Positions 63,822 to 64,000 of a stretch of 64,000 nucleotides of DNA are shown in pieces (position 1 is the first letter of the stretch; each line of letters opens with the position of its first letter). The DNA comes from Burkholderia sp. Bp9142. Lineage in GTDB: Bacteria > Pseudomonadota > Gammaproteobacteria > Burkholderiales > Burkholderiaceae. The notes below the pieces were generated by a model. That model saw nothing but the letters and a program-made list of their open reading frames with translations. It did no database searches and was not told the origin of the DNA. The DNA lies in NCBI RefSeq assembly GCF_003853415.1, contig NZ_QTPP01000014.1:111497-175496 (forward strand), given 5' to 3'. The translations under genes were made by a program, and so were the position numbers.

Positions 63822-64000
63822 ATGGTCCATCTCGATGCGTTGATTGAACGGCACGTCAGTTGCGGCCGCTCGCTCGTGGCGATCCTGCACGCGATCCAGG
63901 ACGATGCGGGTTACGTGCCGCCGGGCTGCATCGCGCCGCTCGCGAAGGCGCTGAACCTGTCGCGCGCCGAAGTGCACGGCGTGCTCACTTATTACCACCA
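63822..64000 (+). CDS. fdsG: NAD-dependent formate dehydrogenase, gamma subunit (5' part)
   Basis: The first 59 residues of a NuoE-like 2Fe-2S thioredoxin-fold subunit: ALIERHVSCGRSLVAILHAI, then AGYVPPGCIAPLAKALNLSR and VLTYYH, which is the conserved start of FdsG/NuoE proteins. FdsG is the first gene of the soluble molybdenum-containing formate dehydrogenase operon (fdsGBACD) that oxidises formate to CO2 with NAD. Next to frc, oxc and oxlT it completes formate disposal. The identity FdsG rather than NuoE rests on context and on the short N-terminus; the rest lies right of the window. Confidence 0.85.
   Translation, partial: MVHLDALIERHVSCGRSLVAILHAIQDDAGYVPPGCIAPLAKALNLSRAEVHGVLTYYH

Noticed and set aside
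1..64000. CRISPR arrays, tRNA or rRNA genes
   Set aside because: No regularly spaced repeats, no cloverleaf-type sequences with TTCGA context, and no rRNA-like stretches were found on reading the sequence.

Overview
The window is high-GC DNA with strongly C/G-biased third codon positions. Its gene families (IclR, LysR and GntR regulators, FUSC transporter, DUF4148 protein, Gram-negative trimeric porin, RND pumps) point to a Burkholderia-type betaproteobacterium. This assignment comes from protein character only; no rRNA gene is present. I saw no tRNA, CRISPR array, insertion sequence, integrase or replication origin.

Positions 1-40.6 kb are ordinary, intact, densely packed accessory or chromosome-2-like DNA. 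In order: the end of an RND efflux operon (lipoprotein, membrane-fusion protein, inner-membrane pump); a Crp/Fnr regulator next to an acyl-CoA synthetase; a chemoreceptor; YqaA and LysE membrane proteins with an Lrp regulator; a double-length IclR regulator divergent from a degenerate metallo-beta-lactamase-fold protein and an MFS carrier; a diguanylate cyclase beside a truncated MFS remnant; an SDR/GlxA-type regulator pair; a cupin; a LysR / omega-aminotransferase / mmsA catabolic unit; a COG4315 secreted protein; an AEC carrier and LysR; a LuxR / APC permease / P1 peptidase unit; a FUSC transporter divergent from LysR; a DUF4148 protein; a porin; a glyoxalase-fold protein; and cytosine deaminase.

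Positions 40.9-64 kb form an oxalate-utilisation locus. A broken alpha-glucan phosphorylase gene marks its left edge. The core enzymes are two formyl-CoA transferases (frc), oxalyl-CoA decarboxylase (oxc) and an oxalate:formate antiporter (oxlT). Two close GntR paralogues, two LysR regulators, a PAS-only protein and several small unrecognised proteins accompany them. The right side holds an FAA-hydrolase-family protein, a proton-translocating transhydrogenase (pntA, pntB), pyruvate kinase, and the first codons of NAD-dependent formate dehydrogenase (fdsG). A coherent reading is: oxalate enters in exchange for formate, Frc makes oxalyl-CoA, Oxc gives formyl-CoA and CO2, Frc recycles CoA and releases formate, formate dehydrogenase makes NADH, and PntAB turns it into NADPH.

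The locus is full of decayed copies: two frc remnants, a ketopantoate-reductase-family remnant just after frc1 (the family that includes the oxalyl-CoA reductase PanE2 of Methylobacterium), an aldehyde dehydrogenase remnant, and a frameshifted copy of an 80-residue protein. A near-palindromic 15-bp sequence recurs upstream of gntR1, frc1, the small-protein/gntR2 pair, a decayed frc and oxc; it is a candidate shared GntR operator. A different AT-rich motif recurs at the LysR/oxlT promoter and upstream of two paralogous unknown genes.
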